DNA from: Pseudomonadota bacterium
GTDB lineage: Bacteria > Pseudomonadota > Alphaproteobacteria > UBA1280 > RI-95
Length of the DNA stretch: 64,000 nt
Assembly (NCBI GenBank): GCA_016125375.1
Contig: WGLU01000007.1
Coordinates: 1-64,000, forward strand
Direction of reading: 5' to 3'
The number at the start of each line of letters is the position of its first letter. The stretch's first letter is position 1. The translations under genes and the position numbers were made by a program. The notes beneath the pieces were generated by a model that worked only from the letters and a program-made list of their open reading frames with translations, did no database searches and had not been told where the DNA came from. Of the stretch, positions 1-7,875 are shown in pieces.

Positions 1-1029
1 AAGGATTTCCGCGATTTCGACTAGGCTGGCCCCGTTCATGGCGAGGTAGCTGGCCGTCGAGTGCCGCAGGTCGTGGAATCGGAAGTCGTTGATCTTGGCC
101 GTGTCGCGGGCGTTCTCCCACGCCTTGCGGATGTCGATCGGTTCTTGGCCGTCCCGCCGGGGGAACAGCCACCGCCGGGGGGCAGGGGGCTCCAACTCGT
201 CGTAGAAGGTGTCAATCTTCTCTGCTTGGTCCTCCAGCAGGTCGTGCAGGTGATGGACAACCGGCACGGCGCGGGTGTCGCCGTTCTTGGTATCCCGCAG
301 GACGGCCGTGTCTCGCTTGAGGTCGATGTCCGACAGGGTGAGGCCGAGGATTTCGCTCTTCCGCGCTCCGGTCGAAAGGGCGAACACCACGACGGGATAG
401 AGGTGCTCGTTGTCGCTGGCCTTGCAGGCATCGAGCAGCTTCTTGCGCTCGTCCTCGCTCAGGAAGCGGATGCGCTCGTTCCGGATTTTGGTGATCTTGT
501 TCACGCCGTCGAGCGGACTGGAGCCGACCCAGCCCCACTGCATCGCGTGCTTGAACAGCACGGCGAGCGTGTCGCGATAGTGCTTGAGCGTCTTCCGGCT
601 TTTGGGCTTTGGCGGCGCGACGGGCTTGCCGTCGTCATCCACAGCTTTCCGCCGGGCGTCCCCGGCGGCGGCCAGCTCCGCCAGTTTCTCGCTCACCATG
701 TCCGGCGTGATGTAGGCCAGGGCGTAGCTGCCGAGGGTCTTTTCCCAATAGGCCAGGAATGAGCCTTCTGCCCGCTTGGTCGTCTCCGCCCGGTGGACGA
801 ACACTTCCTTGCGGAAGCGGTCGATAACGTCCTGAAGGGTCTTGGTCGCCGCCGTTCGGACGACGTTCTTCACCTCGCCCTTGCGAATGCCGCTTTCGGT
901 ATCGGACGCCCACTGTTTGGCGTCTGTCAGGCGCTTGAAGGTTCGCACTTGGTCGGGGAAGCCCTTCATCCGAACCATGACCCGATAGGATGGGCCTTTC
1001 TTGCCTTCGCGCTTCTGGATGGTCGCCAT
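1..1029 (-). CDS. Tyrosine recombinase / island integrase (partial, C-terminus outside window)
   Basis: Site-specific recombinase of the lambda-integrase family, which would excise and insert the element at a tRNA gene. The frame is open from an ATG at 1029 to the window edge (343 codons, no stop), so the C-terminus is cut by the window and the gene need not be broken. The N-terminal part (about residues 1-60) is the arm-binding region, followed by a core-binding SAM-like domain. The catalytic domain shows the Arg motif STGARKSEI, a Lys in TKNGDTR and HDLRHSTASYLAMNG. The final His/Trp and Tyr box lie beyond base 1. It is clearly related to the complete integrase at 4695-5840 (same HDLRHS-ASYLAMNGASL stretch). 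Its start faces the tRNA fragment and GGCACA repeats, as expected for an integrase beside its att site. Confidence 0.9.
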   Translation of the reverse strand, partial: MATIQKREGKKGPSYRVMVRMKGFPDQVRTFKRLTDAKQWASDTESGIRKGEVKNVVRTAATKTLQDVIDRFRKEVFVHRAETTKRAEGSFLAYWEKTLGSYALAYITPDMVSEKLAELAAAGDARRKAVDDDGKPVAPPKPKSRKTLKHYRDTLAVLFKHAMQWGWVGSSPLDGVNKITKIRNERIRFLSEDERKKLLDACKASDNEHLYPVVVFALSTGARKSEILGLTLSDIDLKRDTAVLRDTKNGDTRAVPVVHHLHDLLEDQAEKIDTFYDELEPPAPRRWLFPRRDGQEPIDIRKAWENARDTAKINDFRFHDLRHSTASYLAMNGASLVEIAEIL

Positions 1030-1072
1030 GATGTGCCTCGGGAACCGAGAAGAGGAGAGGGGGCGGCGCTGA

Positions 1073-1106
1073 TGTGCCAAACCGTTTTTGGCACATTTTT
1101 GGCACA
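1073..1106. repeat. Putative integrase arm-type sites, left of tRNA-fMet fragment
   Basis: An inverted TGTGCC (1073-1078) is followed by two direct GGCACA copies at 1090-1095 and 1101-1106, spaced exactly 11 bp, about one helical turn. They lie just upstream of the integrase start. The same pair recurs on the other side of the tRNA fragment. A role as integrase arm sites is inferred from layout and not from a known consensus. Confidence 0.45.
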
Positions 1107-1223
1107 CTGAAAACCAAAAACTCTCAACAAGAGCCTGAAGGGCTCAACGGAAAAATAGCATGATTTCAGCATTATGATTGTTGAGAAGTATTGGCAGAGT
1201 GTGCCGAGAATGGCTTTTCGCTT

Positions 1224-1271
<48 letters not shown>

Positions 1272-1300
1272 GCATCTGTCTGAAAAGACACGATATTATA

Positions 1301-1335
1301 GAAAGCCCCGATCCTCACGGACGGGGCTTTCTTGC
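1301..1335 (+). terminator. Rho-independent terminator after tRNA-fMet fragment
   Basis: GAAAGCCCCG (1301-1310) pairs with CGGGGCTTTC (1322-1331), followed by TTGCATTTT. It probably is the original terminator of the tRNA gene, left behind with the 3' fragment. Confidence 0.7.
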
Positions 1336-1340
1336 ATTTT

Positions 1341-1383
1341 GGCACATATTTGGCACACTCAAGGCCAAGCTGTGCCGTGTGCC
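1341..1383. repeat. Putative integrase arm-type sites, right of tRNA-fMet fragment
   Basis: Two GGCACA copies at 1341-1346 and 1352-1357 with the same 11-bp spacing as on the left, then TGTGCC at 1371-1376 and 1378-1383 in the opposite sense. Their presence on both sides of the tRNA core suggests element DNA on both sides, or an attP-like arrangement. Confidence 0.4.
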
Positions 1384-1421
1384 TACAACAAATCTCAGCA
1401 ACTTGCCGATCACTTTGCACC

Positions 1422-2696
1422 TCATTTCGGGCTCGCCCAGGCCGGCAGTGCGTCGAGGTATCGCAGCTCTTCACGAACCACAGGATCTAGCGCCTCGGGC
1501 AGCAAGTGTCGGAGCATCAACCATTCCTGCGACCGCTCATCGGCTTGTACGTCGCTCCGGTACCGACGCAGATGCTCCCCAACCCTAGCGTTAAGCAATC
1601 CGGCCATGGTCGTGTTCGCTATCAATCTTGTCAGTAGATCGGTGTAGCCACCGAAGGTACCAGCATGCAGGTAGGTGTTGAGCATCGCCCGGATGTTCGG
1701 GTGTGCGCTCGCGTAGTTGCGCTCCTTCCCGTTGGCCGCCGCGACGATAGAGAAGGCCGCAGCCATAAGCAGGCTTTGAGGACGGTCAAGGCCGGGGAGC
1801 GGTCCCTCGTGGTCCCACTTGGCGAGACTGTTGAACCATGGCCGGCGCCGTTGTTCGATGTCCGCAAGGAGCGGCGCTACGATCCGGTCTTCATGGTACG
1901 GGAGCTTTGACCGCGGGATGATCAGCTCATCGAATCGGACGAGCTGCGGCGGATCGAATCCGTCACCATTCCGCAGATAGCAGCTCAAGACCAGCGTGTG
2001 TTGCTTCTTCGAGGCCGATACCGCCGGAGGGTCGAGGACGAAGGCGTTGCCCCGGTGCCGGCGAATGACATCGAGAAAGCTCTGCTGCACCTGGACCTTG
2101 GTGTCGATGCCGAACAAGATCCAAAGCAGTGGTACTCCTTCGCGCTCATAGTGTTTGCAGCGGGCCGAAATCTCCGTCTGGAAGGTGCCCGACATCTGGA
2201 ACTCGACGGCGAACGTGCCGAAGCCTTCCCATTCGACATAGACATCCGGAAACCGGCCATGCGCCGTCTCCGTCGGTGGCAGATATTCCGCCATCGTATG
2301 CCTGACATAGCGCGGGTCGAGCGCGACAAGCGCTGCCACTTGCTCGCACATGAGCCGGTGGAAATCTGATTCTTGGCGACCGCCATACTGGGCCGCGCGG
2401 ACATCATCCGGCGTGGCGTTGCGGCCGTGGTGCCATGGGCATCTCGGGTCGCTACCGCTGTAATGTGCGAAGAGCGGAAGGCTGACGCCGCGTCGCCGCG
2501 CCGTTTTGATGTAGACGTGGCTATCGCATGCCAAACATTTGGCGAGAAGGCCGTCGTTGCCCTGTCTCCGGTCCGTGATCCGGTCGCGCAGTAGACCCCA
2601 GGTGTCTTCCGGCATTGCGACTAAGTCTTGAGCCGTCACAGGGCCAATGCCTTCGATCAGGGCAGCTTCAACAATCCGCTGTGGCTTCCGTGCCAT
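1422..2696 (-). CDS. CoiA/DUF6035-like putative nuclease with N-terminal zinc motif
   Basis: 424 residues. After a short N-terminal region, C54-x2-C57 and C86-x2-H89/H90 look like a zinc-binding treble, followed by a helical stretch. Around residues 148-190 comes the pattern RFPDVYVEW...FAVEFQMS...EI..R...Y...G, which resembles the PD-(D/E)xK nuclease core of competence CoiA-like proteins (D151, E165, Q167). The C-terminal 200 residues are unrecognised. From memory the layout fits proteins labelled DUF6035, which often sit on mobile elements, but I could not check this. It lies 18 bases downstream of the nucleotidyltransferase gene on the same strand, so it may share its transcript. A DNA-acting or defence role is inferred; catalytic activity is not shown. 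Confidence 0.6.
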   Translation of the reverse strand: MARKPQRIVEAALIEGIGPVTAQDLVAMPEDTWGLLRDRITDRRQGNDGLLAKCLACDSHVYIKTARRRGVSLPLFAHYSGSDPRCPWHHGRNATPDDVRAAQYGGRQESDFHRLMCEQVAALVALDPRYVRHTMAEYLPPTETAHGRFPDVYVEWEGFGTFAVEFQMSGTFQTEISARCKHYEREGVPLLWILFGIDTKVQVQQSFLDVIRRHRGNAFVLDPPAVSASKKQHTLVLSCYLRNGDGFDPPQLVRFDELIIPRSKLPYHEDRIVAPLLADIEQRRRPWFNSLAKWDHEGPLPGLDRPQSLLMAAAFSIVAAANGKERNYASAHPNIRAMLNTYLHAGTFGGYTDLLTRLIANTTMAGLLNARVGEHLRRYRSDVQADERSQEWLMLRHLLPEALDPVVREELRYLDALPAWASPK

Positions 2697-2714
2697 CCCA
2701 ATCAGTCGCAGCCG

Positions 2715-3473
2715 CTATGTTAGGGCATACGCCGAGCGGAGAAGCTCGACCGCCTCGTCGCGCGTGAACGGGACATCAAAAGTTTTGGGGTCCAGGGTTC
2801 CGTCAGCTTGCGCCGCTTCGACGAATCGCCGGAGATCGTCGCGGATTGGTGCGGAAACTTCGATCGCGACCCCTTCCGGCAGGAGTTGCACCAGACGGAA
2901 CACGTCATTGCGGTGTTTCTTGATGTTCTTGCTGTCAACCTTCTCTCCGCTTTCCAAGCGAGCGCTCAGGTCGAGGAACGCCCGGGCCTTGAACGGAATG
3001 AGCAGGGATTCGTCGATGATCGTCACGCCGTCCACCTGCCGCTTGGCCGCTTGTAGGGCCTCATAGTAGCCATCATCGAGAAGGATAGCCGACAGGCTGA
3101 CCACATCCTCTTCGACGGGGATCGGCGTAAAGCCCGTATCCTCCGAGAGCTCGATTGTTCCCGGCTTCCGAGAGAACAGCTCGATCATGAAAGGGAAGTT
3201 GGGGTCTTTCGGGCGGTGAAACCGATAGAACTCCTTCGCGCCGTCACTCCGCTCGCGTGCCTCGTACTCGCCGGCATCGAGGAAAGCTTTGAAAGCATTT
3301 CCGAACGCGGCGTCGACGACTTCGACACAAAGCACCATGTCGATGTCTTTGGTCGCTCTAAAATCGAGACCCGCGGCGCCGAACAGAAGATCGCAGGCAG
3401 TCCCGCCGATGATCGCGTATTGGTCCTCGTGGCCGGCGAAATGCTCTCGGAACTTCTCGATTCCAACTACCAT
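2715..3473 (-). CDS. AbiEii-like nucleotidyltransferase, putative toxin
   Basis: 252 residues. The N-terminus has the nucleotidyltransferase fold signature: IIGGTACDLL (G23-G24), then RATKDIDMVL with D43-x-D45 as the metal-binding pair. This is the pattern of AbiEii/AbiGii and related MenA-type toxins. The C-terminal half is helical and lacks familiar motifs. The gene starts inside the end of the upstream HTH gene (7-base overlap, 3467-3473), a typical translationally coupled antitoxin-then-toxin order. Members of this family inactivate tRNAs or other substrates by NTP transfer, but the substrate here is unknown. Housekeeping nucleotidyltransferases are unlikely given the length and mobile context. 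Confidence 0.7.
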   Translation of the reverse strand: MVVGIEKFREHFAGHEDQYAIIGGTACDLLFGAAGLDFRATKDIDMVLCVEVVDAAFGNAFKAFLDAGEYEARERSDGAKEFYRFHRPKDPNFPFMIELFSRKPGTIELSEDTGFTPIPVEEDVVSLSAILLDDGYYEALQAAKRQVDGVTIIDESLLIPFKARAFLDLSARLESGEKVDSKNIKKHRNDVFRLVQLLPEGVAIEVSAPIRDDLRRFVEAAQADGTLDPKTFDVPFTRDEAVELLRSAYALT

Positions 3474-4474
3474 ACAACCCTCTCCAATAGTCGTTCAGCC
3501 GCCATGGACACACGTTCGTCGCGGTGATCGCGGAATTGCGCATAAAGCGATAGTGGGTCCACGACGTGCGTGTCTGACAGGCCGGCCGGATCGTAAGACC
3601 ACGTCTCCACAACGTAGTCTGCTCGGTCACGGTCGGTTTCTGTCACGCCGTCGGCTTGTGCAATGGCTTTCCAGGCACTGGCGGCAACGGCATAGGTTTC
3701 CAGATGCGGCCGGGACAAGTCGGTTAGCTCTGCTAGAGCACTCTCTCCCCCGCGCTTCGACATTCGGAGGGCGTGGCCGTCCCTGATAAACTTTTCGGCG
3801 CGCACTGGACTGCGCAACAGCTCTCGCGCGGCATCGAATAGTTGTCTCCCGTCGCTTTTGAACCGGATATGTCTCTCCTTGCCGTACTTATCCGAATAGG
3901 CGAGGCCCGCGGCGATGAGATCGTCAAAAGCCCTACCGATGGACATGGCCGAATAGCGCAGTCGTGCGGCAATCTGCGATGGCGTCGTTGCTGTTACATC
4001 GAGTCTCAGAAGGTGATGAAACAGAACGGCTTGGGCCGCCGGTGACAGTCCGTCGGCGTGTCTGTTCTTGAGGGCACGGAAATGCTCACGAAGATCCATG
4101 GCCAAGTCGGGAATGTAGAGTTGATTGCCTGGCACGACGAACGGTACGCCCTGGCCGATAAGGCGGGAACGGTTGTGGGCGCTAAGCGACGGCGTGGCGA
4201 AGATGACGATCGCATCGAATGCGTCACGTACCAGACCGATGTGCTTGGCAACATCGGACGGGGTGGCGTGGTTTTCCGAAGATGCCAGGAAGATGCACTT
4301 TCTCCCGGCAATATGGCCCTCAAAGAGGCTGTATGTGCGCCCTAGGAAGGCGGGCAGGCCGGGTGCGCGTTCGAGCGTGTCCACCCGGATCCGATCATGG
4401 AGCGTTTCGCCGAGATACCGCTCCAGCGCCCCAGCAAACTGCCTTCCGAAAATGTCGTGCTTCGTCTCTAACAT
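3467..4474 (-). CDS. Winged-helix regulator, putative AbiEi-like antitoxin
   Basis: 335 residues from the ATG at 4474; a GTG at 4492 in the same frame would add six residues but lies inside the operator-like repeat. The central region (about residues 145-195) reads as a MarR-like winged helix: a helix with LFHHLLRL, then TTPSQIAARLRYSAMSIGRAF, then a wing ending in KERHIRFK. The N-terminal 130 residues resemble a nuclease-like or sensor domain without clear catalytic residues, and the C-terminal 120 residues are unrecognised. It precedes and overlaps the nucleotidyltransferase gene, which fits a DNA-binding antitoxin that represses its own promoter. Repeats with the sequence CTAACA..TGATATTG at the start of the gene are likely operators. 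Confidence 0.6.
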   Translation of the reverse strand: MLETKHDIFGRQFAGALERYLGETLHDRIRVDTLERAPGLPAFLGRTYSLFEGHIAGRKCIFLASSENHATPSDVAKHIGLVRDAFDAIVIFATPSLSAHNRSRLIGQGVPFVVPGNQLYIPDLAMDLREHFRALKNRHADGLSPAAQAVLFHHLLRLDVTATTPSQIAARLRYSAMSIGRAFDDLIAAGLAYSDKYGKERHIRFKSDGRQLFDAARELLRSPVRAEKFIRDGHALRMSKRGGESALAELTDLSRPHLETYAVAASAWKAIAQADGVTETDRDRADYVVETWSYDPAGLSDTHVVDPLSLYAQFRDHRDERVSMAAERLLERVVW

Positions 4475-4504
4475 GATATTGAACACTAACACTGATATTG
4501 TTAG
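4468..4504. promoter_or_regulatory. Operator-like repeats at the start of the toxin-antitoxin pair
   Basis: CTAACATGATATTG (4468-4481) is repeated as CTAACACTGATATTG (4486-4500). The second copy extends to a perfect inverted repeat, CTAACA (4486-4491) with TGTTAG (4499-4504). They cover the start codon and 5' region of the HTH gene, as in autoregulated antitoxin operons. Confidence 0.5.
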
Positions 4505-4694
4505 CGTGCAAGATCGATGTTATCCCACTGTTAGAAATAGGCCAACTCCCACAAAGGATGCCTGTTCTTCATTTGCGACGCGCGTCGGGAGGGTGTCTCT
4601 CGCGACGATGGAATAGAACATAAAAAGAACAATCTGCCGCCGCCGCGAAGGATCACTTATGACCAGGATCATGCGGGAAAGGCTCTCGTGAGGC

Positions 4695-5840
4695 TCACTT
4701 CCGAGCCTTCTTTTTATGCTTTAGGACGGCCACGTTGTCGTTTGCGGGTTCGTCGAAGATGGCTCTATTCATACTTTCGACGACCTTCGATACGTGCTGG
4801 TCGCTCAGGTGAGCATAGCGCTTCACCATCTGAAGCGTCTTATGGCCGAGAACCTCGGCGATCTCGGCCAAACTTGCGCCGTTCATCGCGAGATAGGACG
4901 CAGCGCTATGGCGCAGATCGTGGAATCGAAAGTCGGTGATCCCGGCTGTTTCCAAAGCCGCCAGCCAATGCTTGCGGATTTCCATCGGCGCTAATCCATC
5001 TTGCCGAGGGAAAACCCAACCTGTGTTCGGGCATCCTTCGATCTCATGATGCTCTTTCATGATCTCCAAAGCATGGTGTGTCAGTGGGAGTGTGCGACGT
5101 TCCTTGTTTTTCGTCCTCTCTAGGCGTGCAACTCCACGCGCGAGATCGACCTGCTCCCAGGTCAGATGCATGATTTCGCTGTAGCGGGCACCGGTAGACA
5201 GGGCAATAACGACGATCGGGTACAAGAGTGGACATGAACTGCTTTTGCAAGCTTGCAAGAGCCGGGTCCGCTCAGCATCGCTCAGGAACCGCGCACGTGG
5301 TTGAGGCAAGCTAGGCTTTTTCACCTTTCGCATCGGGTTGCTATCGAGCCATTCCCATTCTTGAACTGCAATAGTGAAGGCTTGCGACAATATGGCCATA
5401 TAGCGGGCTACTGTAGCCGGACTCTTCGTCTTGTCTTCCGTCCGATTTTTGGCGTTCCTGTTTCGCTCAGACGGCGATCGCAATAGCTTGTTTCTAGCTT
5501 CGGCTAACATGGACGGCGTCAGCGCTTGAAGTGTTGTTTCCCCCAATTCGTTTCGCCACCATCCGAGACAGTTGCGGATCTTCTGTTGCTCTGCGGCTTC
5601 CCGTTTCGGGAGTTCCAGCCGAATGTAATCGTCGATCAAATCGGCCAGTGTCTTCCTTTGAGCTTCGCGCCCCTTGAAATAGCGCTCCTCCCGGATGGCT
5701 GCTTCGGTTTGAACGAGCCAGGCCTTGGCTGCGCGGAGTTCATTGAAGGTGGCCGTCTGGGTGGGGGTACCTTTTAATCGTACAACGACCTTGTACCTTG
5801 TCCCGCCGTCTTTGGTGTTTCGTGACGTAATCGTTCCCAT
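4695..5840 (-). CDS. Tyrosine recombinase / island integrase (complete)
   Basis: 381 residues from the ATG at 5840; an in-frame TTG at 5858 is less likely because family members begin MGTI. Order: arm-binding N-terminus (1-60), SAM-like core-binding domain (about 65-175), catalytic domain (about 185-350) with ALSTGARYSEI (Arg), TKNKERRTLPL (Lys), HDLRHSAASYLA (His-x-x-Arg), LGHKTLQMVKRYAHL (His and the nucleophilic Tyr). All catalytic residues are present, so the enzyme should be active. It lies about 210 bases from a tRNA 3' fragment with GGTACA repeats between, the usual layout of an integrase by its att site. The cargo genes at 1422-4474 follow in the same direction, separated by about 200 bases. 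Confidence 0.93.
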   Translation of the reverse strand: MGTITSRNTKDGGTRYKVVVRLKGTPTQTATFNELRAAKAWLVQTEAAIREERYFKGREAQRKTLADLIDDYIRLELPKREAAEQQKIRNCLGWWRNELGETTLQALTPSMLAEARNKLLRSPSERNRNAKNRTEDKTKSPATVARYMAILSQAFTIAVQEWEWLDSNPMRKVKKPSLPQPRARFLSDAERTRLLQACKSSSCPLLYPIVVIALSTGARYSEIMHLTWEQVDLARGVARLERTKNKERRTLPLTHHALEIMKEHHEIEGCPNTGWVFPRQDGLAPMEIRKHWLAALETAGITDFRFHDLRHSAASYLAMNGASLAEIAEVLGHKTLQMVKRYAHLSDQHVSKVVESMNRAIFDEPANDNVAVLKHKKKARK

Positions 5841-5915
5841 GAAAAATAAACTCGACAATTGTACGTTGATTAATATTGTATATACCTAAATAATACCATG
5901 AACGAGGCGTTGTTG

Positions 5916-5933
5916 TGGTACAGTTTTGGTACA
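5916..5933. repeat. Putative arm-type sites of the second integrase
   Basis: GGTACA occurs at 5917-5922 and 5928-5933, an 11-bp spacing identical to the GGCACA pairs beside the first integrase, and at a similar distance upstream of the integrase start. The consensus differs by one base (T for C), which would fit two related integrases with distinct specificity. Function is inferred. Confidence 0.4.
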
Positions 5934-6052
5934 ATGATTATTAAATTAAGATCGATGAGCGCAACTGTATACAAAAATATTATCGGACAAGTCCTTGTAA
6001 ATAAAGGTGTGTGAACTTTCTCGTTGTAAATGTCTTTGACTTGAAAGCACCT

Positions 6053-6097
6053 CTCATAATGCCTTGGTCGGGGGTTCAAATCCCTCTGGGCCCACCA
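6053..6097 (+). other. 3' fragment of a CAU-anticodon tRNA, probably tRNA-Ile2; att core
   Basis: CTCATAA (6053-6059) is the anticodon loop, followed by TGCCT, variable loop, T-arm GGGGGTTCAAATCCCTC, acceptor TGGGCCC, A and CCA. The 5' half is absent: the upstream bases do not pair with TGCCT or with the acceptor. GGGCCC acceptors fit tRNA-Ile2 (lysidine-modified CAU) better than elongator Met, but this is a guess. It marks the right boundary of the integrated region; the metal-uptake operon begins 20 bases later. Confidence 0.7.
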
Positions 6098-6117
6098 AAC
6101 TTAAGCAGATGGTAATC

Positions 6118-6423
6118 ATGTCCAAACGCAAGAACAGGCAGCATTTTCTGAGCGCGCTATTCGCGGCGCTGCTGTTTGTGGCTGTGCAGATTGGTGCGGT
6201 TGTCCACCAGGCTGAATATGGCCCGGGTGAGCACAAGCACCATGGTGAAATCTGTCAAATTTCCGTCTTCAGTGAACACCAGAAGCTCTCCGGCACGCCG
6301 GAAACTGTTATTGTGCCGGTGTATGTTGCGCTCACTGTGTTTGCTACGCCTGTCAGTGCCGTTGTTCCTGTATCTGGCGGTGCTGCCTCTGCCTATCCCC
6401 GTGCTCCTCCGGTTGTTCTCTGA
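6118..6423 (+). CDS. Small exported DUF2946-like protein of the metal-uptake operon
   Basis: 101 residues. A basic N-terminus (SKRKNR) is followed by a hydrophobic signal or anchor (about residues 9-26), then a His-rich patch GEHKHHGEIC (about 40-50) and a Pro-rich C-terminus PRAPP. This small His/Cys protein with a C-terminal RAPP motif is the pattern of DUF2946-type proteins that accompany zinc or copper transport genes. It likely binds metal in the periplasm or inner membrane. It is first in a run with an outer-membrane protein, binding protein and permease. It starts only 20 bases past the tRNA fragment, so its promoter must lie inside the fragment or the integrated DNA. Confidence 0.6.
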   Translation: MSKRKNRQHFLSALFAALLFVAVQIGAVVHQAEYGPGEHKHHGEICQISVFSEHQKLSGTPETVIVPVYVALTVFATPVSAVVPVSGGAASAYPRAPPVVL

Positions 6424-6517
6424 TTTTTCCTGAAAAATCTGGGTTTATGCCCGCGTTGCCGCATATGCGGCGTGCGGTTGCGTATCCCGCACAGTGATAC
6501 AATTGGAGAAGACTAAA

Positions 6518-7864
6518 ATGTTGCGTTATGCAAAAACGGGCGCGGTTGCGCTGCCCATCATGATGCTGCACGCCAATGCGATGGCGGCAACAGACAGCGA
6601 TATTGAGTCGCTGAAAAATGAAATCCAGAACATGCGGAGCACTTACGAAAGCCGCATCAATCAACTGGAAGATAAACTGCAAACCATGCAGGCCGAGCAG
6701 GCTGTTGCGCCGCAGACTGCGGCACCGGCAGCTAAACCTGCGGGCGGGAGCGGTGTGTTCGACAACAGTTTTAATCCGGCGGTTGGGATTATCCTGAACG
6801 GGACCTACGGCGGTTTCTCCGGATCGGATTCCAAACTGTCCGGTTTTGCCATCGGCGAAGAGGGCGGGCGACTGCCGCAGGGCCTGTCGCTGGGCGAGTC
6901 GGAGTTGAACTTTGGCGCGAATATCGATGACAAGTTCAGCGGGTCGCTGACGGCTGCGATCGCCAGCGAGGACGGGCAGGATACGCTGGAGCTGGAGGAA
7001 GCGTTTGTCAAAACCTCCGGTGGCACGTTGCCGGGTGGCCTGACCGCCAAATTCGGTCGCATGCTGGCCTCTGTGGGTTACCTCAACGACCACCATGCCC
7101 ACACGGATGACTTTGCCGACAGGCCACTGCCTTACCGCAACTATCTGAACGGCGCCTATAAGGATGATGGTCTGGAAGTGTCGTGGATTCTGCCGACCGA
7201 CCTGTACGCCGAACTTGGCGGTGGGGTTTTCCGCGGTGATCATTTCCCGTATGGGAGTGCATCCGGTAATGGCAGTGGGTCGTGGACACTGTTCGCCCGC
7301 ACCGGTGGTGACATTGGCGATAACCAGAACTGGCGCTTCGGTCTATCAACCCTGCAAGGGGATACGCCGGAACGTAAGGGGAACGATGATAATGTCACCT
7401 TTGCCGGTGACAGCGACCTCTATATTGCCGACCTGCGTTACACGTGGGCGCCGACCGGCAACCCCTACGATCAAGAGGTGATGTTGCAGGGTGAATACCT
7501 GTACCGTAGTGAAAAAGGCACATACGCCGATACCAATGCCGCTATCGCTGCCACACCGTACGACAGCAACGATAATGGCTGGTATGCGCAAGCCGTGTAC
7601 AAGTTCCTGCCGCAGTGGCGTGCGGGTACCCGTTACGCCCGCCTGAACGCGCCGAACATTCCGGCCGGACTTGCTGGCAGCGAGCTGGACAGTCAGGGGC
7701 ATGACCCTTACAGCATCAGCGCGATGGTGGAGTGGGATAACAGTGAATTCAGCCGCATCCGGTTGCAGTTCAACCATGAACGCCCTGCCGCCAGCCTGAC
7801 AGACGATCAGATTATCCTGCAATACACCATGAGCCTCGGCGCTCACGGTGCCCACAGCTATTAA
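6518..7864 (+). CDS. Outer-membrane protein linked to metal uptake
   Basis: 448 residues from the ATG at 6518, which has GGAG 8 bases upstream; a GTG at 6494 is also in frame. Signal peptide at about 1-24 (cut after AMA), a coiled coil at about 28-60 (SLKNEIQNM...INQLEDKLQ), an Ala/Pro linker, then a beta-rich barrel ending in a short alternating strand. The N-terminal coiled coil plus barrel recalls trimeric porins. Homologues of this type are often found beside zinc ABC transporters. The operon position, directly before a ZnuA-like binding protein (8-base gap to the ribosome site), suggests it passes zinc or a related divalent metal through the outer membrane. There is no TonB box that I can see. 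Confidence 0.65.
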   Translation: MLRYAKTGAVALPIMMLHANAMAATDSDIESLKNEIQNMRSTYESRINQLEDKLQTMQAEQAVAPQTAAPAAKPAGGSGVFDNSFNPAVGIILNGTYGGFSGSDSKLSGFAIGEEGGRLPQGLSLGESELNFGANIDDKFSGSLTAAIASEDGQDTLELEEAFVKTSGGTLPGGLTAKFGRMLASVGYLNDHHAHTDDFADRPLPYRNYLNGAYKDDGLEVSWILPTDLYAELGGGVFRGDHFPYGSASGNGSGSWTLFARTGGDIGDNQNWRFGLSTLQGDTPERKGNDDNVTFAGDSDLYIADLRYTWAPTGNPYDQEVMLQGEYLYRSEKGTYADTNAAIAATPYDSNDNGWYAQAVYKFLPQWRAGTRYARLNAPNIPAGLAGSELDSQGHDPYSISAMVEWDNSEFSRIRLQFNHERPAASLTDDQIILQYTMSLGAHGAHSY

Positions 7865-7875
7865 GGAGGTGCATG

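Noticed and set aside
5870-6236. Frames with VGPEGFEPPTKAL and MNPRPRHYERC
   Set aside because: Antisense translations of the CAU tRNA fragment, not genes.
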